In this document: positions 33,357 to 41,660 of the stretch, in pieces
Numbering within the stretch: position 1 is the stretch's first letter
Layout: every line of letters starts with the position of its first letter
DNA from: Acidimicrobiales bacterium
Lineage (GTDB): Bacteria > Actinomycetota > Acidimicrobiia > Acidimicrobiales > AC-9
DNA: 41,996 bases
Direction of reading: 5' to 3'
Assembly (NCBI GenBank): GCA_036270875.1
Contig: DATBBR010000061.1
Location: 1 to 41,996 of the forward strand
Translations under genes and position numbers: made by a program
Notes under the pieces: model-generated
What the model was told of the DNA's origin: nothing
Databases searched by the model: none
The model's input: only the letters and a program-made list of their open reading frames with translations

Positions 33357-33848
33357 TTAGGGGCGCAGGTGGCCGGTGAGCGCCAGGACGACGGCGACAG
33401 CAGCTTGCGGGTCCTCGGCGGGGACGATGCTCTCGTCGGCGGCGCCGTCGCCCCGGACCAGTCGCCAGGTCCTGAGGCCGACGACCGGCCGACCCAGCTT
33501 GAGACCGAACGCCACCTCCGACAGCGTGCCGTGCTCGCCGCCGACGGCGACGACGGCGTCGGCGCTCAACACGACGAGGGCGTTGCGGGTCTCGCCCATG
33601 CCCGTGGGAATGGCCACGTCCACCCAGCGGTTGGCGTCCGCCCGCCGGCGGCCCGGCAGGACACCGATGGTGAGCCCTCCCGCCGACTTCGCCCCTCTGC
33701 AGGCCGCCTCCATCACGCCTCCGAGGCCCCCACACACGACGGCCGCGCCCGCCTGGGCCAGCCGGCGCCCCACCTCCTCGGCCGCCGCGGCCAGCTCCTC
33801 GTCGGCGTCGCCGGCACCGACGACGGCCACATGAAGCCGGCCCGCCAC
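33357..33848 (-). CDS. TIGR00725 family protein (LOG/Moco-carrier-like Rossmann fold)
   Basis: 163 residues. The pattern fits TIGR00725: VAVVGAGDADEELAAAAEEVGRRLAQAGAAVVCGGLGGVMEAA, the IPTGMGETRNALVV segment and VGGEHGTLSEVAFGLKLGRPVV, where related LOG proteins have PGGxGT. The fold binds a phosphorylated ligand; in this subgroup the function is unproven. GTG 33848 starts one base after the P450 stop, so they are probably co-transcribed. GTG 33833 is a less likely start. Confidence 0.85.
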   Translation of the reverse strand: MAGRLHVAVVGAGDADEELAAAAEEVGRRLAQAGAAVVCGGLGGVMEAACRGAKSAGGLTIGVLPGRRRADANRWVDVAIPTGMGETRNALVVLSADAVVAVGGEHGTLSEVAFGLKLGRPVVGLRTWRLVRGDGAADESIVPAEDPQAAVAVVLALTGHLRP

Positions 33849-33849
33849 C

Positions 33850-35091
33850 TCAGGAGTCGAGCGACACGGGAAGTCGGTCGAGGCCCCGGAGCACGATCCT
33901 CCCGTTCCACGCCTCAGGCTCGTCCTCGAGCGCCGCCGACGGGAAGCGCCGGGCCAGCGTGTGCAACGCCACCTGCCCCTCGAGCCGGGCCAGGGCCGCG
34001 CCCAGGCAGTGGTGGATCCCGCTGCCGAACGACAGGTGCTGGGCCGCGCCCGTCCGGGCCAGCGAGAGGCGGTCGGCGTCCGCACCCCAGCGACCCGGAT
34101 CGTGGTTGGCCGAGCCCAGGCACGTGAGCACGAAGCTTCCCGCCTCGATGAGCCGGTCGCCGATCTTGAGGTCCGAGAGGGTGATGCGCCGGGAGAACTG
34201 CACCGGGCTGTCGTAGCGAAGCAGCTCCTCGACGGCGTTGACGGCGAGGTCGGCGTCCGCACCCAGCTGCTCGAAGGCACCCCGGTCGCGCAGCAGGGCG
34301 AGCGTGCCGTTCCCGATCAGGTTGACAGTGGTCTCGTGCCCGGCAATGTAGAGCAGCACGACCTGGTCGAGGAGCTCGCCCTCCGACAGCCGGTCGCCCT
34401 CCTCCTCGGCCTCGACGAGGGCAGACAGGAGATCGTCGGCCGGGTGGGCGCGCTTCCACGCCACGACGTCGGTCACGTAGGCACGGATCAGATCGGAGGC
34501 CCGCATCGCCTCCTCGATCTGCTCGGCGGTCAGGATGGGGTCGAGCGTCCCGGCCAGCGTGTGCGACGCCTCCCGGAGCTGATCGCGCTCGCCCTCGGGC
34601 ATCCCCAGGAGCTCGCAGATCACGGTGAACGGCAGCGGAAACGCCAGATCGGCGACCACGTCCATCCTGGCTGCCGGGGCCACACGATCGAGCGCCTCGT
34701 CGACGAGCTGCTGAACCCGTGGCCGCAGGGCCTCGACCCGTTTGGGGGTGAACGCCTTGGAGACCAGCCGGCGCAGCCGCGTGTGATCGGGAGGATCGAG
34801 GCTCAGGATGGACCGCGGCCGGCGAACGACGCGCTCGCCGGCCACCTCCTCGAATACCTGGGCCCGGAGCGTCGGCGCCGCGTTCTCGGGCTCGACGCTC
34901 AACGACGGGTCGCGCAGCAGACCGACGATGTCGTCGTAGCGGAAGAGCATCCACAGATCGAGGGGGCTGTGGTGCACCGGGTCATGCTCCCGGAGCGCCC
35001 GGTACCGCGAGTACGGGTCCGCGAAGAACCCACGCTCGAACGGATCGAACGCCGGCGCCTCGATCGGAGCACCTGTGCTGCTGTCATCCAC
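33850..35091 (-). CDS. Cytochrome P450 (soluble bacterial type)
   Basis: Monooxygenase of 413 residues. I-helix oxygen-activation motif IAGHETT, the ExxR motif EELLRYD, and the haem-binding FGSGIHHCLGAALARLEG with C362 as thiolate ligand. No membrane anchor, so ferredoxin and reductase partners are needed; none is in the window. GTG 35091 (start of VDDSSTGAPIEAP) has GGAG 6 nt upstream and gives normal length, whereas the frame opens 35 codons earlier across the divergent MBL gene. The substrate is unknown. Divergent from the MBL-fold gene with only 49 bp between starts. Confidence 0.93.
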   Translation of the reverse strand: MDDSSTGAPIEAPAFDPFERGFFADPYSRYRALREHDPVHHSPLDLWMLFRYDDIVGLLRDPSLSVEPENAAPTLRAQVFEEVAGERVVRRPRSILSLDPPDHTRLRRLVSKAFTPKRVEALRPRVQQLVDEALDRVAPAARMDVVADLAFPLPFTVICELLGMPEGERDQLREASHTLAGTLDPILTAEQIEEAMRASDLIRAYVTDVVAWKRAHPADDLLSALVEAEEEGDRLSEGELLDQVVLLYIAGHETTVNLIGNGTLALLRDRGAFEQLGADADLAVNAVEELLRYDSPVQFSRRITLSDLKIGDRLIEAGSFVLTCLGSANHDPGRWGADADRLSLARTGAAQHLSFGSGIHHCLGAALARLEGQVALHTLARRFPSAALEDEPEAWNGRIVLRGLDRLPVSLDS

Positions 35092-35140
35092 GGCAAGCTC
35101 CCTCACCACACCCGCTCGGCATGGCATCAAGCTAGGCGCC

Positions 35141-35932
35141 ATGCTGGCGACCATGCTGATCGGAGACGTCGAGGTCCTGCCGGTGCACGACGGCACCGCC
35201 TACTTCCCCCCCGGCGAGGCCTTCGCCGGCACGACAGCGGACCAGTGGGCGCCCCACCGGGAGCTCCTCACCGACGACGGCCTGCTTCCCCTGGAGCTGG
35301 GCGGGTTCCTGGTTCGGCACCGGGGCCGGGTCGCCGTGGTCGATGCCGGGGTCGGCTCGATCAAGGGACCCTTTGCCGGCGGAGCATTCCTCCAAAGCCT
35401 GGCCGCCCACGGGGTCACGCCGAGCGAAGTGACCGACGTCGTCTTCACCCACCTGCACTTCGACCACGTCGGCTGGGCCACGAGAAAGGGCGAGGTGGTG
35501 TTCCCCAACGCCACGTACCGCTGCGACCGACGGGACTGGACCCATTTCGTGGGACCGGACCCCGGGGCAACCAAGAAGCTGTCGCCGGTCGAGAGCAGGC
35601 TCGAGACGTGGGACGCGAGCGGGCCCCTGCTTCCCGGCATCGATGTCCTGGCCGCTCCTGGGCACACGCCCGGCAGCACGGTGGTCGTGCTCTCCTCGGG
35701 CGCCGATCGAGCGCTCGTGCTGGGAGACGTGGCCCACTGCCCGGTGCAGCTGGTGGACGACGAGTGGGCGATCCTCGGCGACGTCGATCCCGCGCTCGCC
35801 CGGCGGACCCGGACAGCGCTGGCCCGGGAGATCGAGGACACGGGCGTTCCGGTGGCAGGCGTGCACTTTCCCGACATGAGCTTCGGGCGCCTGCTTTCGG
35901 GCCGGGGCGGACGCCGTTGGGTGGTGCCGTAG
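35141..35932 (+). CDS. Metallo-beta-lactamase fold hydrolase
   Basis: 263 residues with the binuclear metal site THLHFDHVG (H104, H106, D108, H109), a second site in APGHTPGST and a final His in AGVHFPDMSF. The opening VEVLPVHDGTAYFPP and long helical segment before the metal site are typical of the lactonase-like group that includes AHL lactonases. Substrate prediction goes no further. ATG 35141 is chosen; ATG 35153 is also possible. It shares a short divergent promoter region with the P450 gene and is convergent with the FAD oxidoreductase. Confidence 0.88.
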   Translation: MLATMLIGDVEVLPVHDGTAYFPPGEAFAGTTADQWAPHRELLTDDGLLPLELGGFLVRHRGRVAVVDAGVGSIKGPFAGGAFLQSLAAHGVTPSEVTDVVFTHLHFDHVGWATRKGEVVFPNATYRCDRRDWTHFVGPDPGATKKLSPVESRLETWDASGPLLPGIDVLAAPGHTPGSTVVVLSSGADRALVLGDVAHCPVQLVDDEWAILGDVDPALARRTRTALAREIEDTGVPVAGVHFPDMSFGRLLSGRGGRRWVVP

Positions 35933-35968
35933 GAGCGTCGGCGCCGTGAGCCCCGGTGAGAGTGGTGT

Positions 35969-37588
35969 CTAGCCGGGGTTGACAGGCGTCCTGCGTCGCC
36001 GAGCCAGGTCGGCGATCACGACCATGGCTGCATTGCGGCCGTTGGCCGCGATCACGCTGCCGCCCGGGTGCGTGGCCGCGCCGCACAGGTACAGGCCGGG
36101 AACCGGTGTGCGCGGCGTGAGCCGTCGGTCCCACATCTGGTCCGGGAGACATTCTCCCTGGAAGATGTGACCGCCGGTCAGTCCCGTCCGGGCCTCGATG
36201 TCCGGAGGACCCAGCACCTGGCGGTGCTCGACGACATCGAACACGTCCGGGGCGAAGCGGGCGATGCTGGCCAGGACGAGATCGCCGACCTCCTCGCGCC
36301 GGGTGGTCCAGTCACCCTCGGCCAGTCGGTAGGGGGCGTACTGGGCGAAGACGCTCATGGTGTGCTTGCCCCGCGGCGCGATGGTCGGGTCATACGCAGT
36401 CTGGAAGTACAGCTCGCACCATGCCGGCGTCGGTACGCCGCGACGGCTCGCGGCGCAGGCCGCCTGCGTGTCGTCGACGCCGGAGCTGATCGTCACCATG
36501 GAGCGAAAGGGCGTGTCGTCGGTGGCAGCCACGAAACGGGGCAACCGGGCCAGGCCGCAGTTCACCTTCACCACCGGGCTGTCGATCCGCCACTCCTCGA
36601 GGCGCCGGCGGTAGTGCCCGGGAACATCGCCCGAGCACAGGGCCAAGGTCCGCTTTGGATCGGCGTTCGACACCACGGCGTCGGCGCGGATGGTCTCGCC
36701 CCCTTCGAGCACGACGCCCACACCGGGTACGACGGCGGCCACAGGGACCCCGGTCGCCACGACCGCTCCGGCCGCCCGGGCTGCGTCTGCCAGTGCGAAC
36801 GACACCCGACCCATCCCGCCGCGCACGTAACCCCAAGCCCCGCCCTTGCCGCCCAGCATCCCGGACGCGTGCATGGCGTGGACGGCTGCCGTCCCGGCGT
36901 CACGGGGACCGGCGTAGGTGCCGATGATCCCCTGACCATGGAGGGCGGTCCGCAGCCGCGAGTCCTTCACGTGCCGCTCGAGGACGTCGGCGATCGAGGC
37001 ACCGAGCACCACGTCGACAGCCTCTCCATCATCTCCGAGGCGCGCCACCAGCTCCTCTTGTGTTGGCGCGTCGCCCAACCACGTGTCGCCGATCGGATCG
37101 GGGCCCCGCAGCGCCCGCCGCAGGCGTCCGAAGAGGTCCTCGTAGGCGAGGTACCCGTCGACGTCGGGGGGCGAGACGGCGGCCACCTCGGCCGCCGAGC
37201 GGACGGGGTCGTCCCAGAGCGTCAGGGCCGACCCGTCCTCCAGGGGACACCAGAGGTGCGGGTCGACGACCTCATAGCCGTAGCCGTACCGGGCCAGCTC
37301 CAGCTCCTCCACCACCAGCGGATGCAGCAGCCCGACGAGGTACGCGCACGGGCTGACGTGCCAGTCGGGGTCGTCGAAGGGCTGCTCCAGGGTGCAGGCC
37401 CCGCCCAGACGCTCCCGCCCTTCGACCACGAGCACCCGCCGACCAGCACGGGCGATGTAGGCGGCGGCGGCCAGGCCGTTGTGGCCGCCCCCGACGATCA
37501 CCGCGTCCCACGGGAGCCGAGCCAGCTCCTGGACGGGGGCGGGCAGCCCGACCCGTCCCATCGACTCCTGCGCGCTCGGCTGGGCCAC
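35969..37588 (-). CDS. CrtI-like FAD-dependent oxidoreductase (phytoene desaturase/PYROXD2 family)
   Basis: 539 residues. The FAD-binding Rossmann motif is DAVIVGGGHNGLAAAAYIARAGRRVLVVEGRERLGGAC (starting near residue 28; read with its GxGxxG and terminal Glu). The C-terminal FAD contact is LYLCGAATHPGGSVIAANGRNAA. WGYVRGGMGRVSFAL and the ADAVVSNADPKRTL segments match the carotene-desaturase-like family. Members oxidise carotenoids or other unsaturated lipids, but no phytoene synthase is near, so a carotenoid role is only possible. GTG 37588 is the start. Divergent from the DHA2 exporter with 157 bp between. Confidence 0.9.
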   Translation of the reverse strand: MAQPSAQESMGRVGLPAPVQELARLPWDAVIVGGGHNGLAAAAYIARAGRRVLVVEGRERLGGACTLEQPFDDPDWHVSPCAYLVGLLHPLVVEELELARYGYGYEVVDPHLWCPLEDGSALTLWDDPVRSAAEVAAVSPPDVDGYLAYEDLFGRLRRALRGPDPIGDTWLGDAPTQEELVARLGDDGEAVDVVLGASIADVLERHVKDSRLRTALHGQGIIGTYAGPRDAGTAAVHAMHASGMLGGKGGAWGYVRGGMGRVSFALADAARAAGAVVATGVPVAAVVPGVGVVLEGGETIRADAVVSNADPKRTLALCSGDVPGHYRRRLEEWRIDSPVVKVNCGLARLPRFVAATDDTPFRSMVTISSGVDDTQAACAASRRGVPTPAWCELYFQTAYDPTIAPRGKHTMSVFAQYAPYRLAEGDWTTRREEVGDLVLASIARFAPDVFDVVEHRQVLGPPDIEARTGLTGGHIFQGECLPDQMWDRRLTPRTPVPGLYLCGAATHPGGSVIAANGRNAAMVVIADLARRRRTPVNPG

Positions 37589-37677
37589 GACCGGACAACG
37601 CTATCGGCCTGGCCGCCGGCGCCTGCCTATCGGGCGCGGCAGGCCGCCGGGCGGGTGTGCACCGGCCGAGATTTGGA

Positions 37678-37693
37678 TACGGTACGTTGCGTA
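37678..37693. promoter_or_regulatory. 16-bp palindrome, likely TetR operator for the DHA2 exporter
   Basis: TACG-N2-ACGT-N2-CGTA, symmetrical at 12 of 16 positions, lies 52 bp before the exporter start. TetR regulators usually bind palindromes of this size, and a tetR gene follows the exporter. The overlap with possible -10 words supports repression. Inferred. Confidence 0.5.
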
Positions 37694-37745
37694 GCTGATC
37701 GCGCGCTCAGGCGAGCGCCATGTCCGCACCCCGCCGGAGGATCCC

Positions 37746-39290
37746 ATGGTCGATCGCAAGTGGTGGACGCTCACCGCGGTGTCCGTGGCCACGTTCATGT
37801 TGTTGCTCGACATCACGATCGTGAACATCGCCCTCCCCGACATCCAGCGGTCGCTGCACTCCACCTTCTCCGATCTTCAGTGGGTGGTCGACGCGTACGC
37901 CCTGACCCTGGCGGCGGTGCTGCTCGTGTCGGGGTCGGTGGCCGATCGCATCGGAAGGCGCCTGATCTTCGTGATAGGGCTCGTCGTCTTCTCGTCCGCG
38001 TCGCTGCTCTGCGGCCTGGCGGTCAATCCCCTGATGCTGACCGCCTCGCGCGCCCTCCAGGGCATCGGCGGGGCCATGATGTTCGCCACGTCGCTCGCCC
38101 TGATCGCCCAGGCCTTCCGGGGACCCGAGCGGGCGACCGCCTTTGGCATCATCGGGGCCGTCATCGGGGCCGCGGTAGCGGTCGGTCCCCTACTCGGAGG
38201 CGTACTGACGGACAGCCTCGGATGGCAGTCGATCTTCCTAGTCAACGTGCCGATCGGCGTCCTGGCCGTCGCCTTCACGCTGCGAAACGTGGCCGAGTCG
38301 CGCGACGTCAGTCCCGGCGGCATCGACTGGCCTGGAGCCATCACGTTCAGCGGGGCGCTCGCCCTGTTGGTCTACGCCCTCATACGCGGCAACAACGACG
38401 GCTGGACGAGCCCCCTGATCCTGGGCTTCCTCATCGGCGCCGGTGCTTCCATGGTGGCGTTCGTCACCATCGAGTCCCGCCGGAGGCATCCGATGCTCGA
38501 CCTCAGCCTCTTTCGCAAGCCCGCCTTCGTCGGCGCCTCGACGACGGCGTTCCTCATCGCGGCGTCGATGTTCTCGATGTTCCTCTACATCTCGCTGTAC
38601 CTGCAGAACGTCCTCGGCTACAGCCCCCTCAAGGCGGGCCTCGTCTACCTTCCCGTCACGGTGCTGGCGTTCGTCGTCGCCCCGATCGCCGGCAAGCTGT
38701 CCGCCCGGCTGGCGATCCGCATCTTCCTCGGCGGAGGCCTCGCCCTGGTGGGCATCGCGCTGGTCCTCATGGGAGGCCGGCAGTTGGGAGACACGTGGAC
38801 CGGCCTGCTGCCCGGCTTCCTCCTCGCCGGTATCGGGATCGGGATGATCAATCCCCCGCTGGCCTCGGCGGCCGTCGGCGTGGTGGAGCCGGCCCGCAGC
38901 GGCATGGCCTCCGGCATCAACAACACGTTCCGCCAGGTGGGGTTCGCCACAGGGATCGCCTATCTCGGTGCCCTCTTCCAAAGCAGCGTTCAGAGCAAGC
39001 TGGGTGGGCTGCTGGCCGGCACGCCGGCTGCCGCGCACACGAGCCAGATCGCCCAGGGTGTCGCCGCCGGAGGCAGCCGCCAGGTCCTGGCCGCCGTGCC
39101 GCCGCAATTCCGCGGGACGGTCAGCCACGCGGCCAATCAGGCCTTCATCAGCAGCCTCAACGAGCTGTTCATCGTGGCCTCGGTGACCGCCTTCGTGGGC
39201 GCCGTGCTGGCGGCCGTGCTCGTCCGCCAACGAGACTTCGTGGTCACGTCGTACGAGCCCGACGCCCGGCCCGCCCCGGTGGCAGCGTAG
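37746..39290 (+). CDS. DHA2-family MFS multidrug exporter (EmrB/QacA type, 14 TM)
   Basis: 514 residues. Motif D1 is LLLDITIVNIALPDIQ near residue 20, motif A GSVADRIGRR follows helix 2, motif B is in LTASRALQGIGGA, and motif C is GAAVAVGPLLGGVL. The segment SGINNTFRQVGFATGIA is typical of 14-helix members. Such proteins export drugs or lipids with proton antiport. ATG 37746 has GGAGG just upstream. The tetR gene starts 2 bp after the stop, forming a classic exporter-repressor pair. Confidence 0.93.
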   Translation: MVDRKWWTLTAVSVATFMLLLDITIVNIALPDIQRSLHSTFSDLQWVVDAYALTLAAVLLVSGSVADRIGRRLIFVIGLVVFSSASLLCGLAVNPLMLTASRALQGIGGAMMFATSLALIAQAFRGPERATAFGIIGAVIGAAVAVGPLLGGVLTDSLGWQSIFLVNVPIGVLAVAFTLRNVAESRDVSPGGIDWPGAITFSGALALLVYALIRGNNDGWTSPLILGFLIGAGASMVAFVTIESRRRHPMLDLSLFRKPAFVGASTTAFLIAASMFSMFLYISLYLQNVLGYSPLKAGLVYLPVTVLAFVVAPIAGKLSARLAIRIFLGGGLALVGIALVLMGGRQLGDTWTGLLPGFLLAGIGIGMINPPLASAAVGVVEPARSGMASGINNTFRQVGFATGIAYLGALFQSSVQSKLGGLLAGTPAAAHTSQIAQGVAAGGSRQVLAAVPPQFRGTVSHAANQAFISSLNELFIVASVTAFVGAVLAAVLVRQRDFVVTSYEPDARPAPVAA

Positions 39291-39292
39291 CG

Positions 39293-39919
39293 GTGCCGTC
39301 CTCCGCCTCCGTCTCGGCGGCTCCCTCACGAGGCCGGCCGCGGGACGAACACACCGACGAGGCCATCCTGGCCGCCACGCTGCGGTTGCTGAGAGACGCC
39401 GGCTACCGGTCCCTGTCGGTCGAGGCGGTCGCCGGTGAGGCAGGCGTGGCCAAGACGACGGTCTACCGGCGCTACCGCAACAAGGCCGATCTGGCCACGG
39501 CGGCGCTTGCGACGATGATCCCTGTCGACGAGCTCGCTCACCCGTCGGACGACCCGCAACGCGATCTCGTGTCCTTCTTGGACGAGTTCGAGACGGCGCT
39601 CGAAGATGTCGGTGTCGACGTGATCGGATCGCTGTTGATCGACCGGGGCGACTCCGAGTTCGTCGAGCTGCATCGTGAGCGCATCATCGGTCCGCGCAAG
39701 CAGCGGAGCCGACAACTGCTGCGGCGAGCGCAGAAGCTCGGCCTGATCCGGCCCGATGCCGACCTGGACCTGGTCATGGAGATGCTCATCGGCTCCTTCT
39801 TCGCCCGCCATCTGGCCGGCAGGGAGCGCCCGCCGAGATGGGCGGAGAACGCGGTGGCGACACTCTGGAAGGGCCTCGAGATCAGGGATTCGGGCAGCCC
39901 CCGTAAGCTGGGAGAATGA
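39293..39919 (+). CDS. TetR/AcrR family repressor, paired with DHA2 exporter
   Basis: 208 residues. The N-terminal HTH domain is clear: TDEAILAATLRLLRDAGYRSLSVEAVAGEAGVAKTTVYRRYRNKADL (residues about 20-66), with the recognition helix near AGVAKTTVYRRY. The C-terminal ligand domain is family-like, including the HRERIIGPRKQRSRQLLRRAQKLGLIRPD segment. GTG 39293 follows the exporter stop by 2 bp; the stop overlaps the next gene as ATGA. It likely represses its own unit through the palindrome at 37678. Confidence 0.92.
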   Translation: MPSSASVSAAPSRGRPRDEHTDEAILAATLRLLRDAGYRSLSVEAVAGEAGVAKTTVYRRYRNKADLATAALATMIPVDELAHPSDDPQRDLVSFLDEFETALEDVGVDVIGSLLIDRGDSEFVELHRERIIGPRKQRSRQLLRRAQKLGLIRPDADLDLVMEMLIGSFFARHLAGRERPPRWAENAVATLWKGLEIRDSGSPRKLGE

Positions 39920-40833
39920 CCGCCCAGGCCTTCGACCCGCTCCCCGAACCGCGCCTCGTCCCCCCACCGAGCCCCGATCCGGCCGGGCCGAGCACTCCGC
40001 CCAGCGGGGCCCGGACGTTCCGCTACGAGGGAAGAGAGCTCGCGTACGAGGTGCACGGTGAGGGCGACCGCCTCCTCGTCTACCTTCACGGCCTGCTGCT
40101 CGATGCCAATCTCAACCGTGGGATAGCCGAGGCCCTGGCCCGCCGGGGCAACCGGGTCGTCCTGCTCGACCTGCTCGGCCATGGGCGCAGCGACAAGCCC
40201 GACCACGCCTCCGCGTACCGCATCGATCTCTACGCCCGCCAGGTCTTCGCCCTGCTCGACGAGCTCGGCGCCCAGCAGGCGGTCCTGGGCGGCGTCTCGC
40301 TCGGCGCCAACGTGAGCCTCCAGGCAGCCGTTCTGGCACCCGAGCGGGTTCGCGGACTGGTGCTCGAGATGCCGGCCCTGGAGTGGGCCGTGCCGGCGGC
40401 CGCCGTGCTGTTCGTGCCGCTCGTCCTGGCACTGCATTACGCCACCCCGGTGGCCGCCGTTGTCAGCAGGCTGGTGCGAAGCCTGCCCCGGACGCCCTTC
40501 GGCCCGTTGAACAGCATGCTGAACGCAGCGTCGCTTCCTCCCGAGCAGATGGCGGCCGTGCTCCACGGCATCCTCGTCGGTCCCACTGCGCCCGCGGTCG
40601 AGGAGCGGAGGACCATCACCGTGCCCACCCTGGTCCTGGGCCACCGCAACGACCTCATCCACCCGTTGAACGACGCCACCAACCTTGTGCGCGAGCTGCC
40701 CAACGGCCGCCTCGTGCGGGCCCGCTCCCCGCTGGAGCTGCGGCTGTGGCCGGACCGGCTCACGGGCGAGATGGCCGACTTCCTGGCCGAGGTATGGGCC
40801 ACCGACGAGACCTCCGCCAACACTCGGCAATGA
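39916..40833 (+). CDS. Alpha/beta hydrolase fold protein, catalytic His not evident
   Basis: 305 residues. After a Pro-rich start, the hydrolase core begins near 33; LVYLHGLLLDAN gives the oxyanion region, LLGHGRSDKP the second strand, and GVSLGA the nucleophile elbow with S128. VLGHRNDLIHP has the usual acid. In the region where the catalytic His should be, the sequence reads ARSPLELRLWPDRL with no His. It may be an inactive or atypical member. ATG 39916 overlaps the tetR stop (ATGA) and its own stop overlaps the next gene (ATGA). Confidence 0.85.
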   Translation: MTAQAFDPLPEPRLVPPPSPDPAGPSTPPSGARTFRYEGRELAYEVHGEGDRLLVYLHGLLLDANLNRGIAEALARRGNRVVLLDLLGHGRSDKPDHASAYRIDLYARQVFALLDELGAQQAVLGGVSLGANVSLQAAVLAPERVRGLVLEMPALEWAVPAAAVLFVPLVLALHYATPVAAVVSRLVRSLPRTPFGPLNSMLNAASLPPEQMAAVLHGILVGPTAPAVEERRTITVPTLVLGHRNDLIHPLNDATNLVRELPNGRLVRARSPLELRLWPDRLTGEMADFLAEVWATDETSANTRQ

Positions 40834-41660
40834 AGGTGTGGGTGAACGGGGAGCTGCTCGACAACGGCGACTCCCAGGTGGGCGCCTTCGACCGCGGCCT
40901 GACCGTGGGCGACGGTGTCTTCGAGACGATCGCCGTGCGCGCCGGCCGCCCGCTGGGCGTGACCCGGCACCTCGCCCGCCTCGTGCGCTCCGCGGGCGCC
41001 CTCGGCTTGCCTGCTCCTGACACCGGTGCTCTCCGAGCTGCCGTGGAGGAGGTGACCGCCGCCAGTGGGGCCAGCGACGCCGTCATCCGGGTCGTCTACA
41101 CCAGCGGAACGGGGCCGCTCGGCTCCGACCGGGGCGACGGCACGCCCACGGCCGCCGTGCTGCTGGGCCCGGCACCGGAGCGTTCGCCAACAACCGACGT
41201 GGTCACGGTCCCCTGGCCCCGCAACGAGCGCGGCGCCCTGGTCGGCGTCAAGACCACCTCGTACGCCGAGAACGTGCTGGCCCTGGCCGAGGCCCGGCGG
41301 CAGCACGCGTCGGAGGCCATCTTCGCGAACACCGCCGGCAACCTCTGCGAGGGCAGCGGCACGAACGTCTTCCTGGTCCTCGACGGGCAGCTGCTGACCC
41401 CGCCGCTGTCAGCCGGCTGTCTGGCCGGGGTGACGAGGGGCCTGATCATCGAGCGCTGCGGGCTCGACGTCGTCGAGCGGGACGTGCCCATCACCGCCCT
41501 CGCAGGCGCCGAGGAGGCCTTCCTCACCTCGGCGACCCGCAACGTGCAAGCCATTGGCGCCGTCGATGGGCGGGCCCTCCCCAGTTGCCCGGGTCCCCGC
41601 ACCCAGGCGGCGGCCGCGGCGTACTCCCGGCTCCAGGCGACCGACCCCGACCCCGCCTGA
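40830..41660 (+). CDS. Class IV PLP-dependent aminotransferase / aminodeoxychorismate lyase-like
   Basis: 276 residues, fold type IV PLP enzyme. K141 in GVKTTSYAENVLALAEAR is the likely Schiff-base Lys, E174 in GNLCEGSGTNVF the PLP ring-nitrogen contact, and FDRGLTVGDGVFETI the family opening. Members include ADC lyase (PabC), branched-chain and D-amino-acid aminotransferases; the KTxxYxxN pattern agrees best with PabC-like proteins, but no pabA/B is near, so the reaction is left open. ATG 40830 overlaps the hydrolase stop. The next gene converges with no gap. Confidence 0.88.
   Translation: MKVWVNGELLDNGDSQVGAFDRGLTVGDGVFETIAVRAGRPLGVTRHLARLVRSAGALGLPAPDTGALRAAVEEVTAASGASDAVIRVVYTSGTGPLGSDRGDGTPTAAVLLGPAPERSPTTDVVTVPWPRNERGALVGVKTTSYAENVLALAEARRQHASEAIFANTAGNLCEGSGTNVFLVLDGQLLTPPLSAGCLAGVTRGLIIERCGLDVVERDVPITALAGAEEAFLTSATRNVQAIGAVDGRALPSCPGPRTQAAAAAYSRLQATDPDPA

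Noticed and set aside
33961-35949. Long plus-strand frame antisense to the P450
   Set aside because: Arg/Gly-rich translation with no domain; the P450 on the other strand has all motifs.
36068-39919. Very long plus-strand open frame through the FAD oxidoreductase and exporter regions
   Set aside because: Antisense to the FAD gene, then out of frame in the exporter. Only its last part, the TetR gene, is coding. Long stop-free frames are expected at this G+C content.
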